A stretch of DNA of 64,000 nucleotides from the NCBI RefSeq assembly GCF_004138485.1, contig NZ_ML142848.1, positions 718,640 through 782,639 on the forward strand, given 5' to 3'. This document shows positions 34,825-43,806 of this stretch, in pieces; positions within the stretch are counted from its first letter, which is position 1, and each line of letters starts with the position of its first letter. The position numbers were made by a program, and so were the translations under genes. The DNA is from Peristeroidobacter soli (GTDB taxonomy: Bacteria; Pseudomonadota; Gammaproteobacteria; Steroidobacterales; Steroidobacteraceae). The notes under the pieces are model-generated. The model was not told the origin of the DNA. It worked only from the letters and a program-made list of their open reading frames with translations, and did no database searches.

Positions 34825-36581
34825 ACGGCGGCGCTGGCGACCTCATCGTCCAAGGTGAGGCCCTCACCAAACGATTCGCGCGACAGAAGAACGACACGAT
34901 CACCGCGCTCGACCATGTTTCCTTCGGCGCGCGGCATGGTACGTTGACTGCGCTCGTCGGCCCGGATGGCGCGGGCAAGACGACACTGCTGCGACTTGCG
35001 GCGGGTCTCATGAAGCCCGACGAAGGCACACTGACGGTGATCGGCCTCGACGCGGCCAGGCAGCCGCAGGCCATTCAAGACCGCATCAGTTACATGCCTC
35101 AGCGCTTCGGCCTCTACGAAGACCTGAGCGTCCAGGAAAATCTGGACCTGTACGCGGATCTGCACGGAGTCAGCCATGAGCAGCGCGCCGAGCGTTATCC
35201 GCGCCTGATGGAGATGACGGCCCTTGCGCCGTTTCTCGACCGGCTCGCCGGCCAACTCTCCGGCGGCATGAAACAAAAGCTCGGCCTCGCCTGCACGCTG
35301 GTGCGCTCGCCGGAATTGTTACTGCTCGATGAGCCCACCGTCGGTGTCGATCCGTTATCCCGACGCGAGCTGTGGGACATCGTGAGCGGTCTGGTCGAAA
35401 ATGAAGGCTTGTCCGTCCTCGTCAGCACCTCCTATATGGACGAAGCCGAGCGTTGCGCTCACGTGGTCGTGCTCCACGAAGGCAAGGTGCTGGCAAGCGG
35501 CCCACCCGACGAGTTGCGATCACGCGCAGACGGCCACTCCTTCTTTGTAATCTCACAGCGGCAAGAACCCGCACGCAAACTGCAGGCGGAGCTCATCGAC
35601 CGCCCCGACGTCATCGACGCGGTACCTCAAGGCGGCCAGGTGCGCGTAGTACTGCGCGAGCGCGAGCCGTTGTCGCTCGAGGGCGCAACGCTCGAAGCGA
35701 CGCCTCCCAATCTCGAAGACAGTCTGATGATGTTGCTGCGGCAGGAAACGCACGTGCGGCCCGCCGCGAACGCCGCGCTCGAGCTCGTCAAGAAAGAGGC
35801 GCAGGGTCACGACGTCGTCATCGAAGTGCACGATCTGGTCCGCAAGTTCGGCGACTTCACCGCCGTGAATCGCACCAGCTTCGAAGTAAAGCGGGGCGAA
35901 GTGTTCGGACTGCTCGGCCCGAATGGCGCCGGCAAGACCACCACGTTTCGAATGCTGTGCGGCCTGCTGCCCGCCACGTCCGGAACGCTACGAGTCGCCG
36001 GCGCGGACCTGCGACGGGCACGCGCCGAAGCCCGACAGAACATCGGCTACGTGGCACAGAAATTCTCGCTCTACGGCGACATCAGCGTGCTCGAGAACCT
36101 GCAATTCTTCGCGGGCGCCTACGGCCTGCGCAATTCGCGCGCCGAGCAACGCATCGAATGGGCCATGGAGAACTTCGAGCTCAAGCAGCGCGCGACGTCC
36201 ACCGCCGGCTCGCTCCCGGGCGGCTTCCAGCGCCGTCTGGCGATGGCCGCCGCGCTGTTGCACGAGCCCGCCATCGTCTTTCTCGACGAGCCGACCAGCG
36301 GCGCGGATCCGTTGGCCAGGCGCGAATTCTGGCGACGGATCGGCTCGCTCGCCGATCACGGCACGACCATCGTGGTCACCACCCACTTCATGGAAGAAGC
36401 CGAGTACTGCGATCGGATCATGATCCAGGACGCGGGCACGATGCTGGCGATCGGCACGCCCGAAGAAGTGCGCAAACAGGCGGGCGAAGCCGACCGGCCG
36501 GCGCGCTCCATGGAAGAAGCATTCATCGGCATCGTCGAACACGCCCGCGAACGAGCCCAACGTCAGGAGCACGCCGCATGA
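34821..36581 (+). CDS. ybhF: Double ATP-binding subunit of ABC exporter (YbhF-like)
   Basis: A 586-residue fusion of two ABC ATPase domains. Domain 1 has Walker A GPDGAGKTT near residue 50, signature LSGGMKQKL and Walker B LLLLDEPTVGVDP. Domain 2 has GPNGAGKTT near residue 370, an altered signature LPGGFQRRL and IVFLDEPTSGADP. It powers export by the two following permeases. The overlaps at both ends (ATGA) make one tight operon. In E. coli the homologous system affects cefoperazone and chloramphenicol sensitivity. Confidence 0.93.
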   Translation: MNGGAGDLIVQGEALTKRFARQKNDTITALDHVSFGARHGTLTALVGPDGAGKTTLLRLAAGLMKPDEGTLTVIGLDAARQPQAIQDRISYMPQRFGLYEDLSVQENLDLYADLHGVSHEQRAERYPRLMEMTALAPFLDRLAGQLSGGMKQKLGLACTLVRSPELLLLDEPTVGVDPLSRRELWDIVSGLVENEGLSVLVSTSYMDEAERCAHVVVLHEGKVLASGPPDELRSRADGHSFFVISQRQEPARKLQAELIDRPDVIDAVPQGGQVRVVLREREPLSLEGATLEATPPNLEDSLMMLLRQETHVRPAANAALELVKKEAQGHDVVIEVHDLVRKFGDFTAVNRTSFEVKRGEVFGLLGPNGAGKTTTFRMLCGLLPATSGTLRVAGADLRRARAEARQNIGYVAQKFSLYGDISVLENLQFFAGAYGLRNSRAEQRIEWAMENFELKQRATSTAGSLPGGFQRRLAMAAALLHEPAIVFLDEPTSGADPLARREFWRRIGSLADHGTTIVVTTHFMEEAEYCDRIMIQDAGTMLAIGTPEEVRKQAGEADRPARSMEEAFIGIVEHARERAQRQEHAA

Positions 36582-37726
36582 GCGACCCACCCGCTCAATC
36601 GCAGCGACTTTCCTGGCGCCGGTTGCGCGCGCTGACCGTGAAAGAAACCCGTCAGCTGCTCCGGGACAAGAGCAACCTGATGGTCGGCCTGTTCCTGCCG
36701 GTCGTGCTGATTTTGATTTTCGGCTACGGCCTGTCGTTCGACGTGAGAAACGCCCCCGTCGGCATCGTCTCGCAGGACACGTCGCCCACGGCCCGGGACG
36801 TCGTCGCAGGTTTTTACCTGTCGCCCTACTTCACCGTGACCGAGTTGCACTCCATGAGTGAGGCGCAGCGCTTGATGCGCGCGGGCAGGATCGAGGCGAT
36901 CGTGTACATGCAGACCGATTTCTCGCGCAGGCTGGCAGCGGGCAACGCGACCATTCAAGTGCTGGTTAACGGCGTGGATGCAAATCGCGCACGTGTACTG
37001 GAGGGATTCGCGCAAGGAGCGATTGGACAGTGGAGCGTCAAGCGCGCGGCAGCCGGCGCAGGGGGCGCCATGCCCGCACCAGCGGTGCGACTGGAAACAC
37101 GCCTGTGGTTCAACGAGGCGAACACGAGTACGCACTTTCTGGTTCCGGGGCTCATCGTTCTGATCATGACGTTGAACGGTGCACTGCTCACCTCGCTGGT
37201 GATGGCGCGTGAATGGGAGCGCGGCACGCTGGAATCTCTGTTCGTTACGCCGATCAACACCGGCGAGCTGATCGCCTCCAAGCTCATTCCCTACTTCGGC
37301 GTCGGCCTGTGCGGTCTCGCGATGTGCCTGCTGGCTGGGAAATTTCTGTTCTTCGTGCCCATCCGCGGCTCGTTGCTGCTGATCATCTTGATCTCGATGC
37401 TCTATCTGTTGGTGTCGCTGAGCCTGGGCCTGCTGATCTCCGCCGCCACCAAGAATCAGTTCCTGGCCTCGCAGATCGCTTTGATCACCAGCTTCCTGCC
37501 GGCGCTGATGCTGTCGGGGTTCATTTTCGACCTGCGCAGCGTGCCCGCCATCGTGCGCGCCATCAGCACGGTGCTGCCGCCCACGTACTACGTCGAAGCG
37601 CTGCAGACGCTGTTTCTCGCCGGCAATGTGCCCGGACTGATCATCAAGGACGTCGCCGTGCTCATCGTCGCCGCAGTCGTCCTGCTCGTCCTCATCCGGA
37701 TCAACACGCGGAAGCAACTGGTATGA
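36578..37726 (+). CDS. ybhS: ABC-2 type permease (YbhS-like)
   Basis: A 382-residue inner-membrane permease with six predicted helices. One is near the N-terminus (LMVGLFLPVVLILIFGYGL), a large periplasmic loop follows, and five lie in the C-terminal half (PGLIVLIMTLNGALLTSLVM, SFLPALMLSGFIFDL). The conserved EWERGTLESLFVTP is the ABC-2 signature. It pairs with the next permease to form the membrane channel. The frame is open far upstream inside the ATPase gene, but ATG 36578 with the ATGA overlap is the clear start. Confidence 0.92.
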   Translation: MSDPPAQSQRLSWRRLRALTVKETRQLLRDKSNLMVGLFLPVVLILIFGYGLSFDVRNAPVGIVSQDTSPTARDVVAGFYLSPYFTVTELHSMSEAQRLMRAGRIEAIVYMQTDFSRRLAAGNATIQVLVNGVDANRARVLEGFAQGAIGQWSVKRAAAGAGGAMPAPAVRLETRLWFNEANTSTHFLVPGLIVLIMTLNGALLTSLVMAREWERGTLESLFVTPINTGELIASKLIPYFGVGLCGLAMCLLAGKFLFFVPIRGSLLLIILISMLYLLVSLSLGLLISAATKNQFLASQIALITSFLPALMLSGFIFDLRSVPAIVRAISTVLPPTYYVEALQTLFLAGNVPGLIIKDVAVLIVAAVVLLVLIRINTRKQLV

Positions 37727-38841
37727 ACGCGACGCTCCACCGCATCGCCATTCTGATCCGCAAGGAGCTGATCGCGATCTTGAAGGACCCGCGCAGCCGG
37801 CTGGTGCTGGTATTGCCAGTGGTTCTGCAGTCGTTGCTGTTCGGCTATGCAGCCACGTTCGATCTGAACGAAGTGCCCTATGCGCTGCTGGACACCGACC
37901 GAAGCAACGCTTCGACTCAGTTCATGGCACAAGTCGACGGTTCGGGTGTGTTCACGCGAGTGGCGAATCTGACCAGTGCCTCGCAGATCGGCGAGACCAT
38001 CGGCAAGAAGCGCGCGATCCTGGTCATCCATGTGCCCTTCAACTTCGAACGCGACATCGAGTCGGGACGCGGCGGCGTCGTGCAAGTCATTGCCGACGGC
38101 CGTAACTCGAATACGGGCAATGTCGCCGCCTCCTATGTCACCGCCGCGGTCGATCGCTTCAACACCCAGTGGAATGAACTGCGGGGCGGTCCGACGCCGG
38201 CACTCACCATTCAAACCCGCGCCTGGTACAACCCGAACATGGAGACACGCTGGGCCATGATTCCCGCCCTCATTGGCGCGCTGAGCATGCTCCAGGTGTT
38301 GATGCTGTCCGCGCTGTCGGTGGCACGCGAACGCGAACAAGGCACGTTCGATCAGTTGCTCGTCACCCCGTTGCGCCCGACGGAAATCATGTTCGGCAAG
38401 GCGGTGCCGCCCATTCTGATCGGGCTGACGCAGTCCTCCATCATTTTCCTGGTGGCGCGTTTCTGGTTCGGCATTCCCTTTCAAGGCTCGCTGATCACGC
38501 TCTATTCCGGGTTGCTGTTGTTCACCACCGCCGCGGTCGGCATCGGACTCGCGCTCTCGGCGTTTTCGAAGACCATGCAACAGGCCATGCTGTACACGTT
38601 CGTTCTGCTGATGCCGATGATGCTGCTCTCCGGCCTGACCTCGGCGATCAGCAACATGCCGCCGGCCATGCAGTACCTGACCTATGCCAATCCGCTGCGC
38701 TATGCGATCGACCTGGTGCGGCGTGTATATCTCGAAGGAGCGAGCTTCGGTTATCTCTACCACGACATGTGGCCGCTGGTGATCATCGCGCTGGTGACCC
38801 TGCCCATGGCTAGGTGGCTATTCCGACACCGGCTCGTGTAG
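37723..38841 (+). CDS. ybhR: ABC-2 type permease (YbhR-like)
   Basis: A 372-residue permease related to the preceding one. It has an N-terminal helix (LVLVLPVVLQSLLFGYAATF), a periplasmic loop and a C-terminal helical bundle, with the ABC-2 signature REREQGTFDQLLVTPLRP. The start overlaps the ybhS stop by 4 bp. It completes the heterodimeric exporter with the double ATPase. Confidence 0.92.
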   Translation: MNATLHRIAILIRKELIAILKDPRSRLVLVLPVVLQSLLFGYAATFDLNEVPYALLDTDRSNASTQFMAQVDGSGVFTRVANLTSASQIGETIGKKRAILVIHVPFNFERDIESGRGGVVQVIADGRNSNTGNVAASYVTAAVDRFNTQWNELRGGPTPALTIQTRAWYNPNMETRWAMIPALIGALSMLQVLMLSALSVAREREQGTFDQLLVTPLRPTEIMFGKAVPPILIGLTQSSIIFLVARFWFGIPFQGSLITLYSGLLLFTTAAVGIGLALSAFSKTMQQAMLYTFVLLMPMMLLSGLTSAISNMPPAMQYLTYANPLRYAIDLVRRVYLEGASFGYLYHDMWPLVIIALVTLPMARWLFRHRLV

Positions 38842-38848
38842 GTGCATC

Positions 38849-40288
38849 ATGAGAAACAAGATCATCTGGATTGCGATCGGTTCGGCGCTGCTCGGCGGTT
38901 GTGCCGTCGGCCCGGATTTCAAAGCGCCGCAGCCCGCTCTGCCGGAGCACTGGCGCGACTCCACGGTTGCCAACGACGCGATCGAGCAGATGTGGTGGAA
39001 ACAATTCCACGACGCGACGCTCGACGACCTCGTCGCCCGCGCACTCTCGAACAACGCCAACGTGCAGCTCGCCATGCTACGGGTCGCGCAGAGTCGAGTG
39101 CTTCGCAATGCCGATTCGGGCGCGTTCTGGCCGAACGTGAATGCCAAGGGCGCCTATCAACGCGAACGACAGAGCGAGCTCGGCACGGCCACCCGAATGA
39201 TCGATTTGATCGCGCCCGCGGGTGAACGCGAGCAGATCGTCCAGGTGCTCAGCGAACCGTTCGACGTGTTTCAGGCCGGCTTCGACGTTGGCTGGGAACT
39301 GGACCTGTGGGGCCGGCTTCGTCGCACGGTCGAAGCGTCCGACGCCAACGTGCGCTCGAGCGAACAGGACCTGCGCGACGCTCAACTCTCTCTCATTGGC
39401 GAAGTCGTGCGCGGCTATCTGGAACTGCGCGGCGCTCAGGATCAATTGCGAATTGCGACCGCCGATGCCGCCGCCGGCCAGGATCTGGTGGAGCTCACTG
39501 AGTATCGGGTCAAAGGCGGCCTGGTCGATCAACTCGATCTGGCCACCCAGCGCGCCCGTCTCGCCGACACGCGATCGACGTTGCCGCAATTGAAACAGCA
39601 GGAAACCCAGTTGCTGAGCGCACTGGCGGTGCTGCTCAATGAGCCGCCCGGCTCACTCGACACTCAACTCACCGCCGCGCCGCCGACGTTCACGTTGCCA
39701 CCCGCCGTTGCCGGCGGCGTGCCTTCGGAAGTCGCGCGACGCCGTCCCGATATTCAGCGAGCCGAAGCGCAGTTGCATGCGGCAACAGCGGAGATCGGCA
39801 TTGCCGTCGCCGATTTATATCCACGTATCACGCTGACGGGTAGCTTCGTGCAGGAATCGCTGCGCGCATCGGACCTTGGCGACTGGGGTGCGCGACAGTG
39901 GTCCGTCGGCCCGAGCATCAGTCTGCCGATCTTCGATGGCGGTCGCCGGCGCGCAGTTGTCGAAGTTCGCAAACTCGACCAACAGCAGGCCGCCGTGTCG
40001 TATCAACAAACGGTGTTACGCGCGTGGCATGAAATCGAAACCGCGTTGAGCGGCTATAGCGCCGAGCAGGAACACAATCGGGAGCTGTCAACCGCCCTCA
40101 CCGCGAGCCGCGACGCCTATGACATCGCTCGCGTCCGCTACAACCACGGCATGATCAACTATCTCGGCGAGCTCGAAGCGCGGCGCACGTTACTGCAGAC
40201 GGAACGCGCCTACAGTCAGAGCAACATTCAGCTGGGGACGCAGTTGGTCGCGGTCTACAAGGCGCTGGGTGGCGGCTGGCCGCAGTGA
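38849..40288 (+). CDS. Outer-membrane efflux lipoprotein (NodT/OprM family)
   Basis: A 479-residue outer-membrane factor. The signal ends in a lipobox (GSALLGGCAVGPDF), and the mature start VGPDFKAPQPALPEHW is typical of NodT-type proteins. Two OEP domains follow, with DLWGRLRRTVEASDA and IGIAVADLYPRITLTGSF motifs. It lies 7 bp after ybhR. E. coli ybhGFSR has no dedicated outer-membrane gene, so this operon encodes a self-contained exporter. Confidence 0.92.
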   Translation: MRNKIIWIAIGSALLGGCAVGPDFKAPQPALPEHWRDSTVANDAIEQMWWKQFHDATLDDLVARALSNNANVQLAMLRVAQSRVLRNADSGAFWPNVNAKGAYQRERQSELGTATRMIDLIAPAGEREQIVQVLSEPFDVFQAGFDVGWELDLWGRLRRTVEASDANVRSSEQDLRDAQLSLIGEVVRGYLELRGAQDQLRIATADAAAGQDLVELTEYRVKGGLVDQLDLATQRARLADTRSTLPQLKQQETQLLSALAVLLNEPPGSLDTQLTAAPPTFTLPPAVAGGVPSEVARRRPDIQRAEAQLHAATAEIGIAVADLYPRITLTGSFVQESLRASDLGDWGARQWSVGPSISLPIFDGGRRRAVVEVRKLDQQQAAVSYQQTVLRAWHEIETALSGYSAEQEHNRELSTALTASRDAYDIARVRYNHGMINYLGELEARRTLLQTERAYSQSNIQLGTQLVAVYKALGGGWPQ

Positions 40289-40448
40289 GGGACGATAGCG
40301 GCTCTCGGCAATCTGGAGGTGCGGCTGGGAGATAGCCACTAACACGCGGAATACTGCAGGTTATTTGCGCTTATCGTCTTTAATTTGCATCATGACGCAT
40401 GTTAGGCGGCTCGCTCTGCATCTCGACACCTCCCGAGGACAAAGCCGA

Positions 40449-41591
40449 ATGAAGGACTCACGCAGGCTCCCCTCCATCTCCATCCTGCTCGCCTCGATTC
40501 TGCTGATGACCCAGGGTCTCGCAGCGGCGGCCACAAAACCGATTGACCGCGACAAGACTCTCCCCCTCCTCGAACGCGCCGCCGACTGGCAGCTCGCGCA
40601 CCTCGAACCCGTCGACACGCTCAAAGTCATGCGCGAGGAAACGCGCAGTCCGCGAAGCTGGCAGCAAGCTGCCTTCTATATCGGGCTGACGGCGCTCGCT
40701 GAACGAAGCAAATCGGAGCGCTTCAAGGAAGCCATCCTGAGTCAGGGGCGAAATCAGAGATGGCGGCTTGGGGACAGGACGTATCACGCCGACGATCAGG
40801 CGATCGGGCAGAGTTATCTTTGGGCTTCTGCCCACGGCGCGGGACAGGAAGCGCTCGTGCCCACGCGAAGGAGGCTCGAGGCGATCATGGCGGCGCCGCC
40901 GACGAACGATCTCGACGCGCGTGGAGGGGCGCAGTGTTGGGATCGGTGGTGTTGGTGTGATGCGTTGTTCATGGCGCCGCCGCTGTGGGTCGAGTTGTCG
41001 CGGGTCACGAAGGATCCGCGCTACGCCGAGTTCGCGCACAAGGAATGGAAGGCGACGCAGGCTTACCTCTACGACCGCGAGCAACATCTGTTCTATCGCG
41101 ACAGCCGCTTCTTCGACCGACGAGATTCGAAGGGGCGCAAGTTGTTCTGGAGTCGTGGCAACGGCTGGGTATTCGCGGGCGTGGCGCGGGTGCTCACAGC
41201 ACTGCCGAAGGACGATCCAACGCGGCCCGCCTACGAAACGCTGTTCAAGGAAATGGCGGCGAAAATACTGACATTACAGAAGCCGGACGGGTATTGGCCC
41301 ACCTCGCTGCTGGCGCCGGAGAACGCGCCGCCTGAATCGAGTGGCACGGGCTTCTTCGTTTACGGCCTGGCATGGGGCATCGACATCGGCCTGCTCGATC
41401 GCGCCACCTACGAACCGGCGGCGCTTCGAGGTTGGCAGGCGCTGGAGAAAGCAGTGGACGCGGACGGCCGGCTCGGATGGGTACAGCAAGTGAGCGACAG
41501 GCCAGAGCAAGTTGAGCAGTCGGACACCCAGTTCTATGGTGTCGGTGCGCTGTTGCTGGCGGGCTCGGCGCTGCTCGATCTCTATAAATAG
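40449..41591 (+). CDS. Glycoside hydrolase family 88/105 (unsaturated glucuronyl/rhamnogalacturonyl hydrolase)
   Basis: A 380-residue secreted enzyme with a signal peptide to about residue 27. It has an (alpha/alpha)6 barrel of the YteR/YesR type, with the catalytic Asp expected in WCDALFMAPPLW, and the motifs KLFWSRGNGWVFAGVARVL and SGTGFFVYGLAWG. It would remove an unsaturated uronic acid from oligosaccharides made by a polysaccharide lyase. GAGGAC precedes the ATG at 40449. No lyase or sugar transporter is next to it, so it stands alone after the exporter operon. Confidence 0.9.
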   Translation: MKDSRRLPSISILLASILLMTQGLAAAATKPIDRDKTLPLLERAADWQLAHLEPVDTLKVMREETRSPRSWQQAAFYIGLTALAERSKSERFKEAILSQGRNQRWRLGDRTYHADDQAIGQSYLWASAHGAGQEALVPTRRRLEAIMAAPPTNDLDARGGAQCWDRWCWCDALFMAPPLWVELSRVTKDPRYAEFAHKEWKATQAYLYDREQHLFYRDSRFFDRRDSKGRKLFWSRGNGWVFAGVARVLTALPKDDPTRPAYETLFKEMAAKILTLQKPDGYWPTSLLAPENAPPESSGTGFFVYGLAWGIDIGLLDRATYEPAALRGWQALEKAVDADGRLGWVQQVSDRPEQVEQSDTQFYGVGALLLAGSALLDLYK

Positions 41592-41594
41592 CGC

Positions 41595-43709
41595 TCAAGC
41601 ATCGAGCAGACGGCGCACGCGTGCCGCCAGTTGCGTGCGATTGAAAGGTTTGGTCAACAGCTCGACGTTGCTCTCGAGCTTGCCCTGTTGAAACATCGCG
41701 TCCTGCGCATAACCCGTAGTGAACAGCACGGGTAGCTCGGGGCGCAGCCGACGCGCCTCCTCGGCGAGCTCGCGGCCGCTCATATGCGGCAGCCCTACAT
41801 CGGTGAACAGCAATCGAATTTCGGGATGATCGGCAATCATCCGCAACGCCGACGGGCCGTCGGACGCGTGCAGAACCGAGAAGCCCAGCTCTTCCAGACA
41901 TTCGATGCTGTAAGCCCGCACATCCTTCTCGTCCTCGACGACCAGCACGGTCTCGGTCTTGTCGCCACGGGGCAGTTCATCGCCGTTTCGTTCGGACCGA
42001 GGCTCAGCCGACGCGTCGACGCGAGGCAGATACACTTTCACGGTCGTGCCTTGACCCGGCTCACTCTGCAACTTCACCGTGCCGCCGGATTGCTTCACGA
42101 AGCCGAACACCTGACTCAACCCCAGCCCGGTGCCCTGCCCCAGCGGCTTGGTGGTAAAGAATGGATCGAAGGCGCGGGCGACCACTTCAGCGGACATGCC
42201 GACACCTGTATCGACCACGCTGATCACCGCATGCGGACCGGGCTTCAGATCTCCCAGACGCAGCGCCTCGTCCTCGCTGACATCCACCAGCTCGGTCATG
42301 ATCGTCAGCGTGCCTTTGCCGGACATCGCGTCGCGCGCGTTCACTGCCAGATTCAACAGCGCGCTTTCCATCTGATTCGGATCCACGCTGACCTGACCGA
42401 CGCCGGCGCTCAAGCGTGATTGCACGGCGATGGCTTCGGGCAGCGTGCGACGGATCAGTTCGAGCAGCGTCGTCACCAACTGATTCACAGCGGTGGGCTT
42501 CGGATTGAGCGGTTGCCGGCGGGCGAAGGCGAGCAACTGATGTGTCAAAGCAGCCGCACGCTCGGCACCGCGCGTAGCATGCTCGATCGCACGCTGCAAT
42601 TTCTCGTCATCCGCCGCCGCGCGCCGCTGCACGACATCCAGATTTCCCAGGATCACGGTGAGCAGATTGTTGAAGTCGTGCGCGACGCCGCCGGTGAGCT
42701 GGCCGATCGCTTCCATCTTCTGCGCCTGATTGAGCTGCTCCTGAATCAAACGCCGCTCGGTCATGTCACGCGTGATCTTGGCGTAGCCGACGACTCGATG
42801 ATCCGGCCCGTAGATCGGATCGATCAGCACGCTGGCCCAGAAGCGCGAGCCGTCCTTGCGCATGCGCCAGCCCTCGCCTTCGAACTTGCCTTTGGTCGCG
42901 ACCAGGCTGAGCGAGCGATCCGGCAGCCCGATGGCACGATCCTCGACGGTGTAGAACTGCGAGAAATGGCGACCGATGATTTCCTCCGCGCTGTAGCCCT
43001 TGATACGCTCGGCACCTGGATTCCACGAGGAAACGAATCCGTCGGCGTCGAGCATATAGATCGCGCAATCCGTCACGCCCGCGACCAGCTGCGCGAACTG
43101 CCGTTCGGAGCGGGTCATTTCCTCGGTGCGCGATCGCACTTCACGTTTGAGAGAGTCGTTGAGCTCGCGCAGCTCGCGGGAAACCCGGGCACGCTCGATC
43201 GAATCCCAGCAACGGCTCGCGACCAGCTGCAACAGATCGACCTCTTCCGCCCGCCAGCGTCGCGGCTTGTCGTGATGAACGGCCATGAGCGCGCACAAGT
43301 GGCCCGCCTTGATCAGCGGCACGGAAATCATCGAGCGGATCTGTGCCTGGCGATAATTGCCGAGAACACTCTGCGTGCGCGGATCGGTCTCGGCATCCTC
43401 GATGACGCAGGCCTGCCCCGATTCGATCAGCCGCACGAACTCGGCGCCGAACTCGCTGGAGCGATACCGGCCGACGAATGGCCGCACGCCGTTGCTGTAA
43501 TCGCAGGTTATTTCAAAGGAATCCTGGTCGCGCGCCACATCCGCATACGCGCAGCGACTGACTTTCAGGTACTCGCAGACGAGACGGGCCGCTGTCAGCG
43601 TGATCTCGGCGGCATCCACCAGGGGGTGAATGGCTTGATTCAACGCCAGCAGGAACTCGTAAGGTGCAGTCTGGGGCGGCACTTCTCTCATTGCCGTCCC
43701 ATATGCCAT
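41595..43709 (-). CDS. Hybrid sensor histidine kinase with GAF, PAS and receiver domains
   Basis: A 704-residue cytoplasmic sensor with no membrane helix. Domains are GAF at about 18-178, PAS at about 205-325 (ITDCAIYMLDADG-like start, MRKDGSRFWASVLIDP), HisKA with His344 in GGVAHDFNNLL, HATPase with the NLAVNARDAM and GTGLGLSQVFGFVKQSGG boxes, and a C-terminal receiver with Asp637 in LLFTDVGLP. It should autophosphorylate and pass phosphate to its own receiver, then to an unknown partner. The start may be ATG 43709 or 43691 (GGGACGG upstream of the latter). It is convergent with the glycosidase gene. Confidence 0.92.
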   Translation of the reverse strand: MAYGTAMREVPPQTAPYEFLLALNQAIHPLVDAAEITLTAARLVCEYLKVSRCAYADVARDQDSFEITCDYSNGVRPFVGRYRSSEFGAEFVRLIESGQACVIEDAETDPRTQSVLGNYRQAQIRSMISVPLIKAGHLCALMAVHHDKPRRWRAEEVDLLQLVASRCWDSIERARVSRELRELNDSLKREVRSRTEEMTRSERQFAQLVAGVTDCAIYMLDADGFVSSWNPGAERIKGYSAEEIIGRHFSQFYTVEDRAIGLPDRSLSLVATKGKFEGEGWRMRKDGSRFWASVLIDPIYGPDHRVVGYAKITRDMTERRLIQEQLNQAQKMEAIGQLTGGVAHDFNNLLTVILGNLDVVQRRAAADDEKLQRAIEHATRGAERAAALTHQLLAFARRQPLNPKPTAVNQLVTTLLELIRRTLPEAIAVQSRLSAGVGQVSVDPNQMESALLNLAVNARDAMSGKGTLTIMTELVDVSEDEALRLGDLKPGPHAVISVVDTGVGMSAEVVARAFDPFFTTKPLGQGTGLGLSQVFGFVKQSGGTVKLQSEPGQGTTVKVYLPRVDASAEPRSERNGDELPRGDKTETVLVVEDEKDVRAYSIECLEELGFSVLHASDGPSALRMIADHPEIRLLFTDVGLPHMSGRELAEEARRLRPELPVLFTTGYAQDAMFQQGKLESNVELLTKPFNRTQLAARVRRLLDA

Positions 43710-43745
43710 TTACATGCCAGCCATGCAAGTACACCCGGCATGGAA

Positions 43746-43783
43746 AGGGGGCGGAGTCGGCTCAGCGGCCAGCTCCGCCCCCT
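43746..43783 (-). terminator. Rho-independent terminator after the second TonB receptor gene
   Basis: An 11-bp perfect stem, AGGGGGCGGAG (43746-43756) with CTCCGCCCCCT (43773-43783), and a 16-nt loop. On the minus strand it is followed by only three Ts. It starts 24 bp after the receptor stop at 43807 and separates it from the histidine kinase gene. Confidence 0.75.
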
Positions 43784-43806
43784 GGCGTCGGCAAGTCGCC
43801 GTCAGA

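Noticed and set aside
35453-36577. Upstream extension of the ybhS permease frame
   Set aside because: The frame is open by chance inside the ATPase gene. The ATG at 36578 with ATGA overlap and a membrane-protein N-terminus is the true start.
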